A model generated the notes under the pieces. The model saw nothing but the letters and a program-made list of their open reading frames with translations, did not search any database and had not been told where the DNA came from. Source: Cyanobium sp. ATX 6A2 (GTDB lineage: Bacteria > Cyanobacteriota > Cyanobacteriia > PCC-6307 > Cyanobiaceae). From it: DNA of 64,000 bases. Both the position numbers and the translations under genes were made by a program. Positions 16,616 to 25,188 of the stretch are shown here, in pieces. Each line of letters begins with the position of its first letter. Within the stretch, counting starts at the first letter, position 1. The stretch covers positions 1-64,000 of the forward strand of contig NZ_JAGQCU010000009.1 in NCBI RefSeq assembly GCF_024346355.1, given 5' to 3'.

Positions 16616-17851
16616 GTGGGCCAGCTGGCTCTGCTCGACTGCCCCACCGGTCTGGCCGGCAACATGCTGCTGGCGGCCCTGCTGGATCTGGGCGTGCCCG
16701 AGGCCGTGGTGAGCGAACCCCTGGCCGCCCTGGGGCTGGCCGGGGCCTACGCCCTGGAGATCGAGGAGCGTCGCAGCGGCGGTCTGCGTGGCCTGCACCT
16801 GGCGGTGCGGCTGTTGGAGGCCCAGCCGCCGGAGCGCCACTGGAGCTTGCTGCGGCTCCAGCTGCAGCAGGCTCCCCTGCCCGAGCCCCTGCGGCAGCGG
16901 GTGCTGGCGGTGTTCGGCCTGCTGGCGGACGCCGAGGCGGCGGTGCATGGGCACAGCCCGGAGCGGGTGCACTTCCACGAGGTGGGTGCGGTGGATGCCC
17001 TGGTGGATGTGGTGGGGGTGTGCGCCGCCCTGCTGCATCTGGGGGTGGAGCGGCTGGTGTGCACGCCGCCGCCGGCGGGCCACGGCACGGTGCGCACCGC
17101 CCATGGGCTGCTGCCGCTGCCGGCACCGGCGGTGCTGGAGATCGCCCGGCGGCACGGGGTGCCCCTGGCCGCCGCCGACGGCCTGCCGGCCGGAGAGCTC
17201 ACCACCCCCACCGGCCTGGCCCTGGCGGCCTGCTGGGCGGATCGCTTCGGGCTGCCGCCGGCCCATGTGCCGCGGGCGGTGGGGGTGGGCCTGGGCAGCC
17301 GGGAGCTTGATCGCCCCAACCTGCTGCGCCTGGTGCTGGCCGATGGGGTCGCCGCTGCAGCCACCCCAGCTGCCCCAGATCTGGAGCCCCATCTGGAGAC
17401 GGTGCTGGTGCAGCAGGCCCAGATCGACGACGCCACCCCAGAAGACCTGGCCTTTCTGCTCGACGCCCTGCGCCGGGCCGGCGCCCTGGAGGCCTTCAGC
17501 CAGCCGCTCACCATGAAGAAGGGCCGACCGGGCTGGCTGGTGACCGTCCTGGGGCGGCCCGATCCGGCGGCCGCGGCGGTCCTGCGCCGGGTGTGGTGGC
17601 AGCACGGCAGCAGCCTGGGCCTGCGCGAGCAGGAGCAGCGGCGCTGGGTGCTGCCCCGCCGCCAGCTGGAGCTCCACACCCCCCTCGGCCCGGTGCGGGT
17701 GAAGCAGGCCCGCCGGCCCGATGGACGCTGGAGCGCGAAGCCCGAACATGACGACCTGATCGCCCTGGCCCGCCGCCACGACCTGGCCTTGGAGCAGGTG
17801 CGTGTCAGTGTGCTGCAGGAGTTGGACCGCATCTCCCCGCCCACGCCGTGA
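16616..17851 (+). CDS. larC: LarC family nickel-pincer cofactor protein
   Basis: 411 residues in one uninterrupted frame. Seen: DCPTGLAGNMLLAALLDLGV at the N-terminus, HFHEVGAVDALVDVVG (metal-binding HxHExG motif), GELTTPTG, and a C-terminal DDATPEDLAFLLDALRRAGA. LarC inserts nickel into the lactate racemase cofactor, with LarB and LarE needed upstream. Neither larA, larB nor larE is in the window, so the role here is unproven. GTG start one base after the previous stop. Confidence 0.85.
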   Translation: MGQLALLDCPTGLAGNMLLAALLDLGVPEAVVSEPLAALGLAGAYALEIEERRSGGLRGLHLAVRLLEAQPPERHWSLLRLQLQQAPLPEPLRQRVLAVFGLLADAEAAVHGHSPERVHFHEVGAVDALVDVVGVCAALLHLGVERLVCTPPPAGHGTVRTAHGLLPLPAPAVLEIARRHGVPLAAADGLPAGELTTPTGLALAACWADRFGLPPAHVPRAVGVGLGSRELDRPNLLRLVLADGVAAAATPAAPDLEPHLETVLVQQAQIDDATPEDLAFLLDALRRAGALEAFSQPLTMKKGRPGWLVTVLGRPDPAAAAVLRRVWWQHGSSLGLREQEQRRWVLPRRQLELHTPLGPVRVKQARRPDGRWSAKPEHDDLIALARRHDLALEQVRVSVLQELDRISPPTP

Positions 17852-18855
17852 AGCTCCCCCAACTGCCGCTGCCATCCCCGGGGCCGCACCTGAGCCGCCT
17901 GGCGGCCGCCCTGCGCGGCATGGCGCTGCCGGGAGGCGTGTCCCTGTGGATCACCCTGCTCAGCTTCGGCTTCGTGCTGGCCGCCCTGGTGGGCCATGGC
18001 CGCCGGATGCTGCAGCTCAGCCTCGATCCCCAGGGCTGGTGGTGGCTGCTGCTGGCGGTGGGGTTCAGCCTGCTCAGCCTGGTGGTCAATGCCCTGGGGC
18101 TGGGGGTGGTGCTGCGCTGGCTGCAGCTGCGGCCCCGCTGGGCGCCGTTGGTGACCCTCTACCTCGACACCAACCTGCGCAAGTTTCTGCCCGGCGGTGT
18201 GTGGCATCTGGCCGGTCGCCTCGCTCCCCTGCGGGCCGCCGACGGCCCCCTGCGCCAGCCCGCGCCCCTGGCCCTGGCGCTGCTGGCGGTGCTGCTCGAT
18301 CCCCTGCTGGCGGCCGTGGCGGCCCTGGCCCTGGTGGCGGTGGCGGGCTGGCAGAACGGCCTGGCGCTGGTGTGCCTGCTGCCGCTGGCCCTGCTCTGGC
18401 CGCGCTGGCTGGCGCCACTGCTGGAGCGGCTGGAGCGGCGCCAGGCCCGACGCCTGAAGCTCGAACCTGAAGCCCTGACGGCCCCGGGGGAGGGGCTGCG
18501 GGAGTCCCTGGCCGGGTATCCCTGGCTGCCACTGCTGGTGCAGCTGGTCTTCGTGCTGCTGCGCTTCGCCGGCTTCGCCTGCTGCGTGCTGGCCTTTGAT
18601 CTGCACACCTCCCTGGCCTGGAGCAGCTGGCTGGCGGGCTTCGCCCTGGCCTGGACCATCGGCTTGGTGGTGCCTGGGGCGCCGGGGGGTCTGGGGGTAT
18701 TCGAGGCGGCCCTGCTGCTGCGCCTGGGCGGTGCCATCCCGGAGGCGCCGCTGCTGGCCATCGTCCTCAGCTACCGGCTGGTGGCCACCCTGGCCGATGG
18801 GCTGGGCGCCGGCTGCGCCCGCCTCGATGGCTGGCTGGATCGGCGGGCCACCTGA
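17848..18855 (+). CDS. UPF0104 / LPG-synthase-TM family membrane protein
   Basis: 335 residues, about eight membrane segments. TLYLDTNLRKFLPGGVWHLAGR and VVPGAPGGLGVFEA are the conserved cytoplasmic-loop motifs of the lysylphosphatidylglycerol synthase membrane region/UPF0104 family. It lacks the soluble aminoacyl-transferase domain of MprF, so a flippase-like or lipid-related role is more likely than lipid aminoacylation. GTG start overlaps the larC stop. Confidence 0.82.
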   Translation: MKLPQLPLPSPGPHLSRLAAALRGMALPGGVSLWITLLSFGFVLAALVGHGRRMLQLSLDPQGWWWLLLAVGFSLLSLVVNALGLGVVLRWLQLRPRWAPLVTLYLDTNLRKFLPGGVWHLAGRLAPLRAADGPLRQPAPLALALLAVLLDPLLAAVAALALVAVAGWQNGLALVCLLPLALLWPRWLAPLLERLERRQARRLKLEPEALTAPGEGLRESLAGYPWLPLLVQLVFVLLRFAGFACCVLAFDLHTSLAWSSWLAGFALAWTIGLVVPGAPGGLGVFEAALLLRLGGAIPEAPLLAIVLSYRLVATLADGLGAGCARLDGWLDRRAT

Positions 18856-18897
18856 TTTGCAATTGTGCCTATTATTGAGAGGCCCCCTCAGCCGACC

Positions 18898-19374
18898 ATG
18901 GTTGCTTCCGGTTCGGCCGGCGAGGGTCTGCGCAACAGCCTTCATCACCGCGGCCAGCGCCTCACCCCCCAGCGCCACCGGGTGCTCGATCTGTTCGAGC
19001 GCACCGGCGAGGGCACCCACCTGAGCGCCGAGCAGGTGCACCAGCGGCTGCTGCGCGACCGCGCCCGGGTGTCCCTGGCCACCGTGTATCGCACGCTGCG
19101 GTTGCTGAGTTCCATGGGGCTGCTGCTGGAACTGGAGCTGCCTGAGGGGGGGCGGCGCTTCGAGCTGGCCAGCGACGCCCACCGCGACCACCACCATCTG
19201 GTGTGCATCCGCTGCGGCCGCACGGAGGAGTTTGAGAACCCGGGCGTGCTCGCGGCCGGTCAGGCGGCCGCAGATGGTCGCGGCTTCCGCCTGCTGGAAT
19301 GTGTGCTCAACGTGCGTGCCGTCTGCCCCCGCTGCGCCGCCGACGAGGCCCTGGAGCTGGAAGGCCCGGCCTGA
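18898..19374 (+). CDS. Fur-family metalloregulator
   Basis: 158 residues: winged helix (LTPQRHRVLDLFERTGEGTH ... SLATVYRTLRLLSSMGL), then the metal-binding half with HRDHHHLVCIRCG and a second CPRC zinc pair. The HHH regulatory cluster suits iron or peroxide sensing (Fur or PerR); which of the two cannot be decided from sequence alone. A separate Zur lies at 46.5 kb. The preferred start is ATG 18898; an upstream GTG is possible. The AT-rich leader (CAAT ... ATTG around 18860-18877) may hold an autoregulatory site. Confidence 0.88.
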   Translation: MVASGSAGEGLRNSLHHRGQRLTPQRHRVLDLFERTGEGTHLSAEQVHQRLLRDRARVSLATVYRTLRLLSSMGLLLELELPEGGRRFELASDAHRDHHHLVCIRCGRTEEFENPGVLAAGQAAADGRGFRLLECVLNVRAVCPRCAADEALELEGPA

Positions 19375-19449
19375 TCCCACCATGAACCATGCCTGATCAC
19401 TCCTCCCGGATGACCGATCCGATGTGCTGGCCCAGCAGCCCTGGTCCAC

Positions 19450-19869
19450 GTGGTTGAGCTGCTCGCGGAGCAGTTCTTCGGCCTGGCGGAAGCGCTGCGC
19501 CTGCTGCTCGAGATGCTCTCGGTGATGGCCGTGCTGATGGGCCTGGGGGCGGCCCTGTCCCATGCGGTGCGCCGGCGCATTCGCCGCCATCCTCGCCACA
19601 TCGGCCGCCCGTCCCACGGGGCCCGGCTCACCTTCGCCAGCTGGCTGGCCACGGCCCTGGAGTTCCAGCTCGGCGCTGACATTGTGGCCACCACCATCGC
19701 CCCCACCGGAGAGCATCTGATCCAGCTGGGGGTGGTGGCCGTGATCCGCACGTTCCTCAACGTGTTCCTGGCCCGGGAGATCGAGTCCGAGGCCGCCCAT
19801 GAGGACAGCCTGCGTGCGCACAGCGTCAACCCTGGATCCGCCCACGGCGCCACCACCCTGCCGCCATGA
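19450..19869 (+). CDS. DUF1622 membrane protein (copy 1)
   Basis: 139 residues with three membrane segments and the family core RLTFASWLATALEFQLGADI ... IRTFLNVFLAREIE. Function unknown. GTG start. The stop overlaps the DUF202 start (ATGA), so the two are made together. The same pair recurs at 26.2-27.0 kb with strongly similar protein and DNA, showing a cassette duplication. Confidence 0.82.
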   Translation: MVELLAEQFFGLAEALRLLLEMLSVMAVLMGLGAALSHAVRRRIRRHPRHIGRPSHGARLTFASWLATALEFQLGADIVATTIAPTGEHLIQLGVVAVIRTFLNVFLAREIESEAAHEDSLRAHSVNPGSAHGATTLPP

Positions 19870-20246
19870 ACCTCACCAACGAGCTGGCCAAGGAACGCAA
19901 CCGGGCTGCTGCCGATCGCACCCTGATGGCCTGGATCCGCACCTGTCTGTCGCTGATCAGCTTCGGCTTCGGTCTCGATCAGATCGTGACTGCCCTCCAT
20001 GGCCGCTCCGCCGCCGGCGGCGTTGATACGCCGGGGGTGCGACTCGTGTCGGCGGGGTTTGTGGTCACGGGCGTGCTGGCCCTCAGCCTGGCCACCCGCC
20101 AGCACCGGCTGGATCTGCGGCAGTTGCTGCGCAACGACTACCTCTACAGCCACCGGCCCTCGATCGCCGCGGCCACGGCGGTGGTGGTCACGGCGATCGG
20201 CGTGCTGGCACTGCTGGTGCTGCTTGTGGGGGCCCTCAGCAGCTGA
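19866..20246 (+). CDS. DUF202 (YidH-type) membrane protein (copy 1)
   Basis: 126 residues. NELAKERNRAAADRTLMAWI followed by RTCLSLISFGFGLD is the DUF202 signature: an amphipathic N-terminus then three membrane segments. Function of the family is unknown. Coupled to the DUF1622 gene. Convergent with the degenerate WDRW-type gene 25 bp downstream. Confidence 0.85.
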   Translation: MNLTNELAKERNRAAADRTLMAWIRTCLSLISFGFGLDQIVTALHGRSAAGGVDTPGVRLVSAGFVVTGVLALSLATRQHRLDLRQLLRNDYLYSHRPSIAAATAVVVTAIGVLALLVLLVGALSS

Positions 20247-20271
20247 GGGCCTGGCCCAGCTCCGCCCCGCC

Positions 20272-20828
20272 CTACACCGACCCGTAGGCCACCTGGCAGG
20301 CGGCGTTCAGCAGTTTGGCCTCGGCCAGGGTGCTGGGGGTGCGACCGTTGAGCCTGCCGCCGTTGCAGTCGGCATCCATCACCACCTCCTGGTTGTTGAT
20401 CTCCACCTCGAAGCGCACCGACTGGCTGGTGCTGGGCGCCACCGTGCCGTACAGCAGCTGGTAGTCGCTGTTGGACATGGTGATGGACGTGACGTGGTCG
20501 TTGACCGCGTTGTCCACCGCTGAGTTGATGATGGCGGCCGTGGTCAGGGCGCTGATGCCCCAGGCGGCGGCGTTGGCCCCCCACCAGCCCCAGCCCGGCC
20601 GCGCCCAGCCGGGATAGCGGTCCCAGCGGTCGTCCCAGTGGTGGTGGTGATAGCGATCAGCACGCCGGTTGAGCTTGTCGTCGCGACGCTCGAGCTTGTC
20701 CTTCTGGCTTTGCTTGTTCTTGCTGTCGCTGCTCCCACCTGACCTCCCTTGTGGCCGCCACCGCCACCGCCTTTCTTGGCGAGCAGCAGGCCGAAGGGCC
20801 GCTGACGCTTGCTTGGGGTTCCCATCAC
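20272..20828 (-). pseudogene. degenerate copy of the WDRW/RYPGWARPGW secreted protein
   Basis: The C-terminal 140 residues (WDDRWDRYPGWARPGW, AAAWGISALTTAAIINSAVD, LLYGTV, LLNAACQVAYGSV) match the intact paralogue at 32.6-33.5 kb. The N-terminus is in another frame: RPFGLLLAKKGGGGGGHKGG runs straight from a shortened signal region into the Gly/Lys tract, losing about 40 residues. The frame then shifts around 20731-20748 into SGGSSDSKNKQ. Most of the KRxDR repeat region is also missing. It starts at the ATG within the upstream TGA, as in the intact copy. Confidence 0.65.
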
Positions 20829-21304
20829 TGCACCCCCTCGCAGCCGTCGTCGTAGCAGGGGAGCGACCCGCGGCCATCGGCGGCGAAGCGCACACGCATC
20901 AGGTCACCGCCTTCCGTGGCGGTGGGCCGGTCCTCGCGGATGCTGTTGAGGTGGTTGGGGTTGATGACGCAGAGGTCGGTGCCGTTGAAGCAGATGGTGT
21001 TGGTGGAGAAGCGTGTGGCGACGCTGGTGATGTAGGTCCAGCCCTCGCTCTTCCCGGCGAAGCGGCCCATGCGCACCCGGGCGTCGGAGATGCGGATGGA
21101 TTCGGTGCTGCGGCCGATGGTGTGGCGGCAGGTGGTGAAGCTGCCCTCGTCGATCGCTTCGACAACGCAGGGCTGGGCCGCACCGCCCTCCACGGAGCAG
21201 GTGGTGCTCAGGCGGTAGGGGTCGGTGGATTCGCTCTGGGCTTGCGCCGGGGCCCCGCCGGCTCCCAGCCCCTGTCCCGTCCCGTGTTCACGGCTCGGGA
21301 GGCC
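20825..21304 (-). pseudogene. copy of the small Cys-containing secreted protein, signal peptide lost
   Basis: The mature region (AQSESTDPYRLSTTCS, GGAAQPCVVEAIDEG, FSTNTICFNGTDLCVINPNH, CYDDGCEGVQ) closely matches the intact paralogue at 33.5-34.0 kb with all cysteines kept. Upstream the frame reads back to a TGA at the end of the AraC gene with no ATG, GTG or TTG before the mature part, and the hydrophobic signal segment is gone. The first in-frame start (GTG 21193) would omit the N-terminal Cys. Probably inactive, or cytoplasmic if made. Confidence 0.6.
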
Positions 21305-22438
21305 TCAGGAGGTGCTGAGCGCCCTGGGCCAGAGCTGCCGCCGGCCTTCCCTCAGCACGTCCGAAGGCCGTAGGCCGAAGTGGGCCATGAAAACCCGGCT
21401 GAAGTCACTCTGGCTGGCGAAGCCGTAGTGCTCCGCGACGCTGGCCACGCTCGCGTCCGACGTCGAGTTCAGCAGCTCCTGGCGTGCCTGTTCGAGCCGT
21501 TGTCGACGGAACCACTGCACCGGGCCACAGCCGAAGCGCTGCTTGAAAGCCAGTTGCAGGGTGCGGCGGGAGTAACCGCTGCGCCGCTCCATTTCGGTGA
21601 GGTTGATCGGCGTGTGCAGATTGGCGCGGATCCATTCCAGGAGATCCTCGAAGATGCGCTCCCGGGATGCCACGCCGCCCTGTCGATTCACGGCCAGAAC
21701 GGCGTCAAGCCGCGGGTGCAGCAGCAGCGCGAAGACGCGGTAGATCAGATCGTCCACCTGGAGCACATCCAGATGTCCATGGGTATCCAGATCGGGGTTG
21801 TCGAGCAGCGACAACGTTCGCCGAAACACCTGGATCAGCTGCAGGGTGCGTCGGTTTTCGCACACAAAAACCCTGGCACGCTCCAGGTCGCTGGCGAAGC
21901 GCTGCTGGGAAACCCCGACCCCGGCCATGGCGGCGGCCGTGCTCCTGAGCCGCTCCAGATCGAGGCGCATCACCAGGGCATTGAGGTGATCGGTGGTGAA
22001 GCGATACTCGGCGCCCGGTGAGAACCAGAGGGGTCGCGCCTGATGGATCACCTGGTGAAGACCCTGGGTCTCATAGCGGATGCTGCCGGCAAGGCAGAAC
22101 TGCAGATAGGCGTTGCCTGTCTCCTCGCCCATGGCTCCCTCGATCGGCGAGGTGTAGCCGCTGGTGAGCAGCAGGGACCCTGCCCTGATGGTGTTTGCGC
22201 GATGCACGAACCCCGCCACATGCCCGTGCCGCGGCGCGAAGTCCAGCACCGGGTGGTTCTGGGCCAGGCGTACCGCCAGCGCCTGCGGATCGCGATCGAG
22301 CTGGGTGTGGCGGTTGTGAAACAGCAGGGGGACTGCTGATGCGTTCCCTCCTGGGTTCTCGAGCACGTCAGTTCGCCAGTACGTCAGGTCGCCTCGCCCG
22401 GCCCAGAGCGGCTGGATTTTAGACCGCTCTGGGCGCAT
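21305..22438 (-). CDS. AraC-family transcription regulator
   Basis: About 377 residues. An N-terminal sensor half (from LFHNRHTQLD) is followed by an AraC/XylS DNA-binding domain at the end: two helix-turn-helix units with LTEMERRSGYSRRTLQLAFK and ASVASVAEHYGFASQSDFSRV. ATG 22438 is chosen for its AGGGAAAGG ribosome site, but GTG 22366 is also reasonable. Divergent from the sulfatase gene, so its likely target is the sulfatase/FGE module. The gene's 3' end abuts the truncated secreted-protein copy. Confidence 0.82.
   Translation of the reverse strand: MRPERSKIQPLWAGRGDLTYWRTDVLENPGGNASAVPLLFHNRHTQLDRDPQALAVRLAQNHPVLDFAPRHGHVAGFVHRANTIRAGSLLLTSGYTSPIEGAMGEETGNAYLQFCLAGSIRYETQGLHQVIHQARPLWFSPGAEYRFTTDHLNALVMRLDLERLRSTAAAMAGVGVSQQRFASDLERARVFVCENRRTLQLIQVFRRTLSLLDNPDLDTHGHLDVLQVDDLIYRVFALLLHPRLDAVLAVNRQGGVASRERIFEDLLEWIRANLHTPINLTEMERRSGYSRRTLQLAFKQRFGCGPVQWFRRQRLEQARQELLNSTSDASVASVAEHYGFASQSDFSRVFMAHFGLRPSDVLREGRRQLWPRALSTS
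22401..22434. repeat. 11-bp inverted repeat at AraC gene start
   Basis: GCCCAGAGCGG and its exact complement CCGCTCTGGGC are separated by 12 bp. With the ATG 22438 start it falls in the first codons; with GTG 22366 it lies 35-68 bp upstream, a normal position for an operator or leader hairpin. It therefore bears on the choice of start. It could be an autoregulatory site; nothing proves binding. Confidence 0.5.
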
Positions 22439-22577
22439 CCCTTTCCCTGCCCCCGATTGCAGGGCGTTGCGGCATGGTCCGCAGTCAGCGCCCGGCGCCG
22501 AACTTGACGGTTCACGCAGCATCCATTCGGTAACGGAAGCCACCACTGGGTAGGCGTTTCCGCTCCCCCCTCCCACG

Positions 22578-24110
22578 ATGAAGGCAGTTCGTCCGGCCTT
22601 CCCAGCCATGCCCAACGGCAAGCCCAACATCCTCATCCTCTGGGGCGATGACATCGGCCAGAGCAATCTCAGCTGCTACAGCGATGGCCTGATGGGCTAT
22701 CAGACCCCCAACATCGACCGCGTGGCCAAGGAAGGTGGCCGCTTCATCCACTACTACGCCGAGCAGAGCTGCACCGCCGGCCGTGCCGCCTTCCTCTCCG
22801 GCCAGAGCGTGTTCCGCACCGGCCTCAGCAAGGTGGGTCTGCCCGGCGCTGAACTGGGCTATCGCACCGAGGATCCCACCATCGCCTCTCTGCTGAAGCC
22901 GCTCGGCTACCGCACCGGCCAGTTCGGCAAGAACCACTTCGGCGACCGCGACGAGCACCTGCCCACCAACCAGGGCTTCGATGAGTTCTTCGGCAATCTC
23001 TATCACCTCAACGCCGAGGAGGAGCCCGAGCTGCGGGACTACCCCACGGCTGAAGACCTTCCCGATTTCCGCAAGAACTTCGGGCCTCGGGGCGTGCTGC
23101 ACAGCTGGGCCAACGGCGACGGCAGCCAGCGGATCGAGAACACCGGCCCGCTCACCAAGCAGCGGATGCAGAACTGCGACGAGGAGTTCCTGCGCGAGGC
23201 GAAGCGCTTCATCCGCGACGCGGTGGCCTCCGGAGAGCCCTTCTTCGTGTGGTTCAACACCACCCACATGCACTTCCGCACCCATGCCCGTCCGCAGGAT
23301 CTGGGCCGCTCGGGCCGCTGGCAGTCGGAATACCACGACGTGATGATCTATCACGACGAATGCATCGGCGAGATGCTCGATCTGCTCGATGAGCTGGGCG
23401 TTACCGACGACACGATCGTGATGTACAGCACCGACAACGGGCCGCACATGAACAGCTGGCCCGACGCCGGCATGACCCCCTTCCGCAACGAGAAGAACTC
23501 CAACTGGGAGGGGGCCTACCGGGTGCCTGCCCTGGTGCGCTGGCCCGGCAAGATCGCCCCTGGCACGCTGTTCACCGAGATCGTGAGCCATCTCGACTGG
23601 CTGCCCACCCTGCTGGCCGCCGCTGGAGAGCCGGAGATCAAGGAGAAGCTCAAGGCCGGCCATCAGGCCGGCGATCGCCACTACCACGTGCATCTCGACG
23701 GCTACAACATGCTCGACTACTGGACGGGCCAGAGCGATAAGTGCCCCCGGGTCGAGTTCTTCTACTTCTCCGACGACGGTGACCTGACGGCGCTGCGTTA
23801 CGACAACTGGAAGATCGTGTTCATGGAGCAGCGGGCCGCCGGCACCCTGCAGGTGTGGGCCGAGCCCTTCACCAAGCTGCGGGTGCCGAAGATCTTCAAT
23901 CTCAAGACCGATCCCTACGAGCGGGCCGACATCACCTCCAACACCTACTGGGACTGGATGCTCGACCACGCCTTCATGCTGGTGCCCGCCCAGACCTACG
24001 TGGGCCGCTTCCTGGCCACCTTCCAGGAATTCCCGCCGCGGCAGAAGGCCGCCAGCTTCTCGCTGGAGGAGGTGATGGAGAAGATGATCAGCACCACCGG
24101 CCACTCATAG
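22578..24110 (+). CDS. type I (formylglycine) arylsulfatase-like enzyme
   Basis: 510 residues. The active site lies in YAEQSCTAGRAAFLSG: C65 would become formylglycine, with R69 in the C-x-(P/A)-x-R pattern; Ala replaces the usual Pro. Metal ligands DD at 24-25 and the later YSTDNGPH fit. No signal peptide, so cytoplasmic. It should hydrolyse an organic sulfate ester; the substrate is unknown. A matching formylglycine-generating enzyme lies 1.1 kb downstream and an AraC regulator is divergent. ATG 22578 or the inner ATG before PNGKPNIL. Confidence 0.9.
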   Translation: MKAVRPAFPAMPNGKPNILILWGDDIGQSNLSCYSDGLMGYQTPNIDRVAKEGGRFIHYYAEQSCTAGRAAFLSGQSVFRTGLSKVGLPGAELGYRTEDPTIASLLKPLGYRTGQFGKNHFGDRDEHLPTNQGFDEFFGNLYHLNAEEEPELRDYPTAEDLPDFRKNFGPRGVLHSWANGDGSQRIENTGPLTKQRMQNCDEEFLREAKRFIRDAVASGEPFFVWFNTTHMHFRTHARPQDLGRSGRWQSEYHDVMIYHDECIGEMLDLLDELGVTDDTIVMYSTDNGPHMNSWPDAGMTPFRNEKNSNWEGAYRVPALVRWPGKIAPGTLFTEIVSHLDWLPTLLAAAGEPEIKEKLKAGHQAGDRHYHVHLDGYNMLDYWTGQSDKCPRVEFFYFSDDGDLTALRYDNWKIVFMEQRAAGTLQVWAEPFTKLRVPKIFNLKTDPYERADITSNTYWDWMLDHAFMLVPAQTYVGRFLATFQEFPPRQKAASFSLEEVMEKMISTTGHS

Positions 24111-25124
24111 GCCGTTCCGGCTGGAGGGTGCGAACACCACCCTCCAATCCCGGGCCATGTCCACCACCAGCCAGCCCCGTTCCGGGGCCTGGCGCAGCGC
24201 TTCCACCAGCCGGCCGCTGCTGCGGGAATTGGCATCGTAGGCATACTCCCGCTGCGGGTCGGTGTGGTGGACAAGCAGGCCGAGGGAAGGCCTGGGATTG
24301 GCGATGGTGGTGTACTGCAGCATCTCCAGATCGCCATCGGAGTTGCCGAAGGCGGCGATCGGCCGCCGGCCCATGACGGCATGGATCCCCACCGGCTTAC
24401 CCCCCTTGTCGTCCACGAACAGATGATCGAGCCCTTTCACCAGCACCGGCCGCCCGTCCCGCAGTTCGAAGCGGGTGAGCGCCGTGCTGCCCACCACCTG
24501 CTCCGGCGGGATGCCATAGACCCGTTCCGTCCACACGCGCATGAAGTCGGCCCCGCCGCCGGACACGATCACGGTGCGGAAGCCGTTGCTGCGCAGCAGT
24601 TGCAGCAGTTCCAGCATGGGCTGGTAGGCGAGCTCGTCGAACCGCCGTCCGAAGCGGGGGTGGCGCGCCGTCTCGAGCCAGCGCAGCACCGATGCCCGGT
24701 AGTCCTCGGTGGTCATGCCGGCGTGGGTGAGGGCCAGGATCCGCAGCAGCCCCTCATGACGCTGTCCCGCCACCAGGGCGGCCACGTCGTTGCGCAGGGC
24801 TGCCTGCACCATCGGGTCGCGGCGCAGTTCCGGCTGTTGTTTCACCGCTTCCCGCAGCATGTCCAGCGCATAGAGAAGCTGGAACGGCAGGGGATGCTCC
24901 GGCCACAGGTTGCCGTCGTTGTCGAACACCGCGAGGCGCTCCGCCACGGGCACGAAGTCCGGAGAGTCCTCCCGGCTCACCCGCCGCACGAACGTGAGCA
25001 GGGCCTGCTTGACGGCCCCCTCGTTCCAGGACGGCAATGCATCGGGCTCTGCGGCCCTGGCCGGGCCCCAGCTGGCCAGGGCCATCATGACCAGAACGGC
25101 AGCGGCCCGGCGGGCAGGTTTCAC
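24105..25124 (-). CDS. secreted HAD-superfamily phosphatase
   Basis: 339 residues: a signal sequence (AAVLVMMALASWGPARA), then HAD motifs: AVFDNDGNLW (D68, D70), TVIVSGGG (motif II) and AFGNSDGDLEM (motif IV), with a helical cap between. Phosphoserine-phosphatase-like; the substrate is unknown. It is convergent with the sulfatase and overlaps its last 6 nt, so the two 3' ends are interlocked. Divergent from the formylglycine-generating enzyme gene, placing it inside the sulfatase module. Confidence 0.85.
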   Translation of the reverse strand: MKPARRAAAVLVMMALASWGPARAAEPDALPSWNEGAVKQALLTFVRRVSREDSPDFVPVAERLAVFDNDGNLWPEHPLPFQLLYALDMLREAVKQQPELRRDPMVQAALRNDVAALVAGQRHEGLLRILALTHAGMTTEDYRASVLRWLETARHPRFGRRFDELAYQPMLELLQLLRSNGFRTVIVSGGGADFMRVWTERVYGIPPEQVVGSTALTRFELRDGRPVLVKGLDHLFVDDKGGKPVGIHAVMGRRPIAAFGNSDGDLEMLQYTTIANPRPSLGLLVHHTDPQREYAYDANSRSSGRLVEALRQAPERGWLVVDMARDWRVVFAPSSRNGL

Positions 25125-25188
25125 GAGTCAGCCCCGGTGCGTTGGCTTCCGATCCTGACAAGTCCACAGGCGTCGAGGTGATGCGCCC

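Noticed and set aside
16747-19845. Very long minus-strand open frame (over 1000 codons) across larC, UPF0104 and fur
   Set aside because: It is antisense to three well-supported genes, rich in Gln/His/Arg/Pro as expected from mirrored GC-rich codons, and has no domains.
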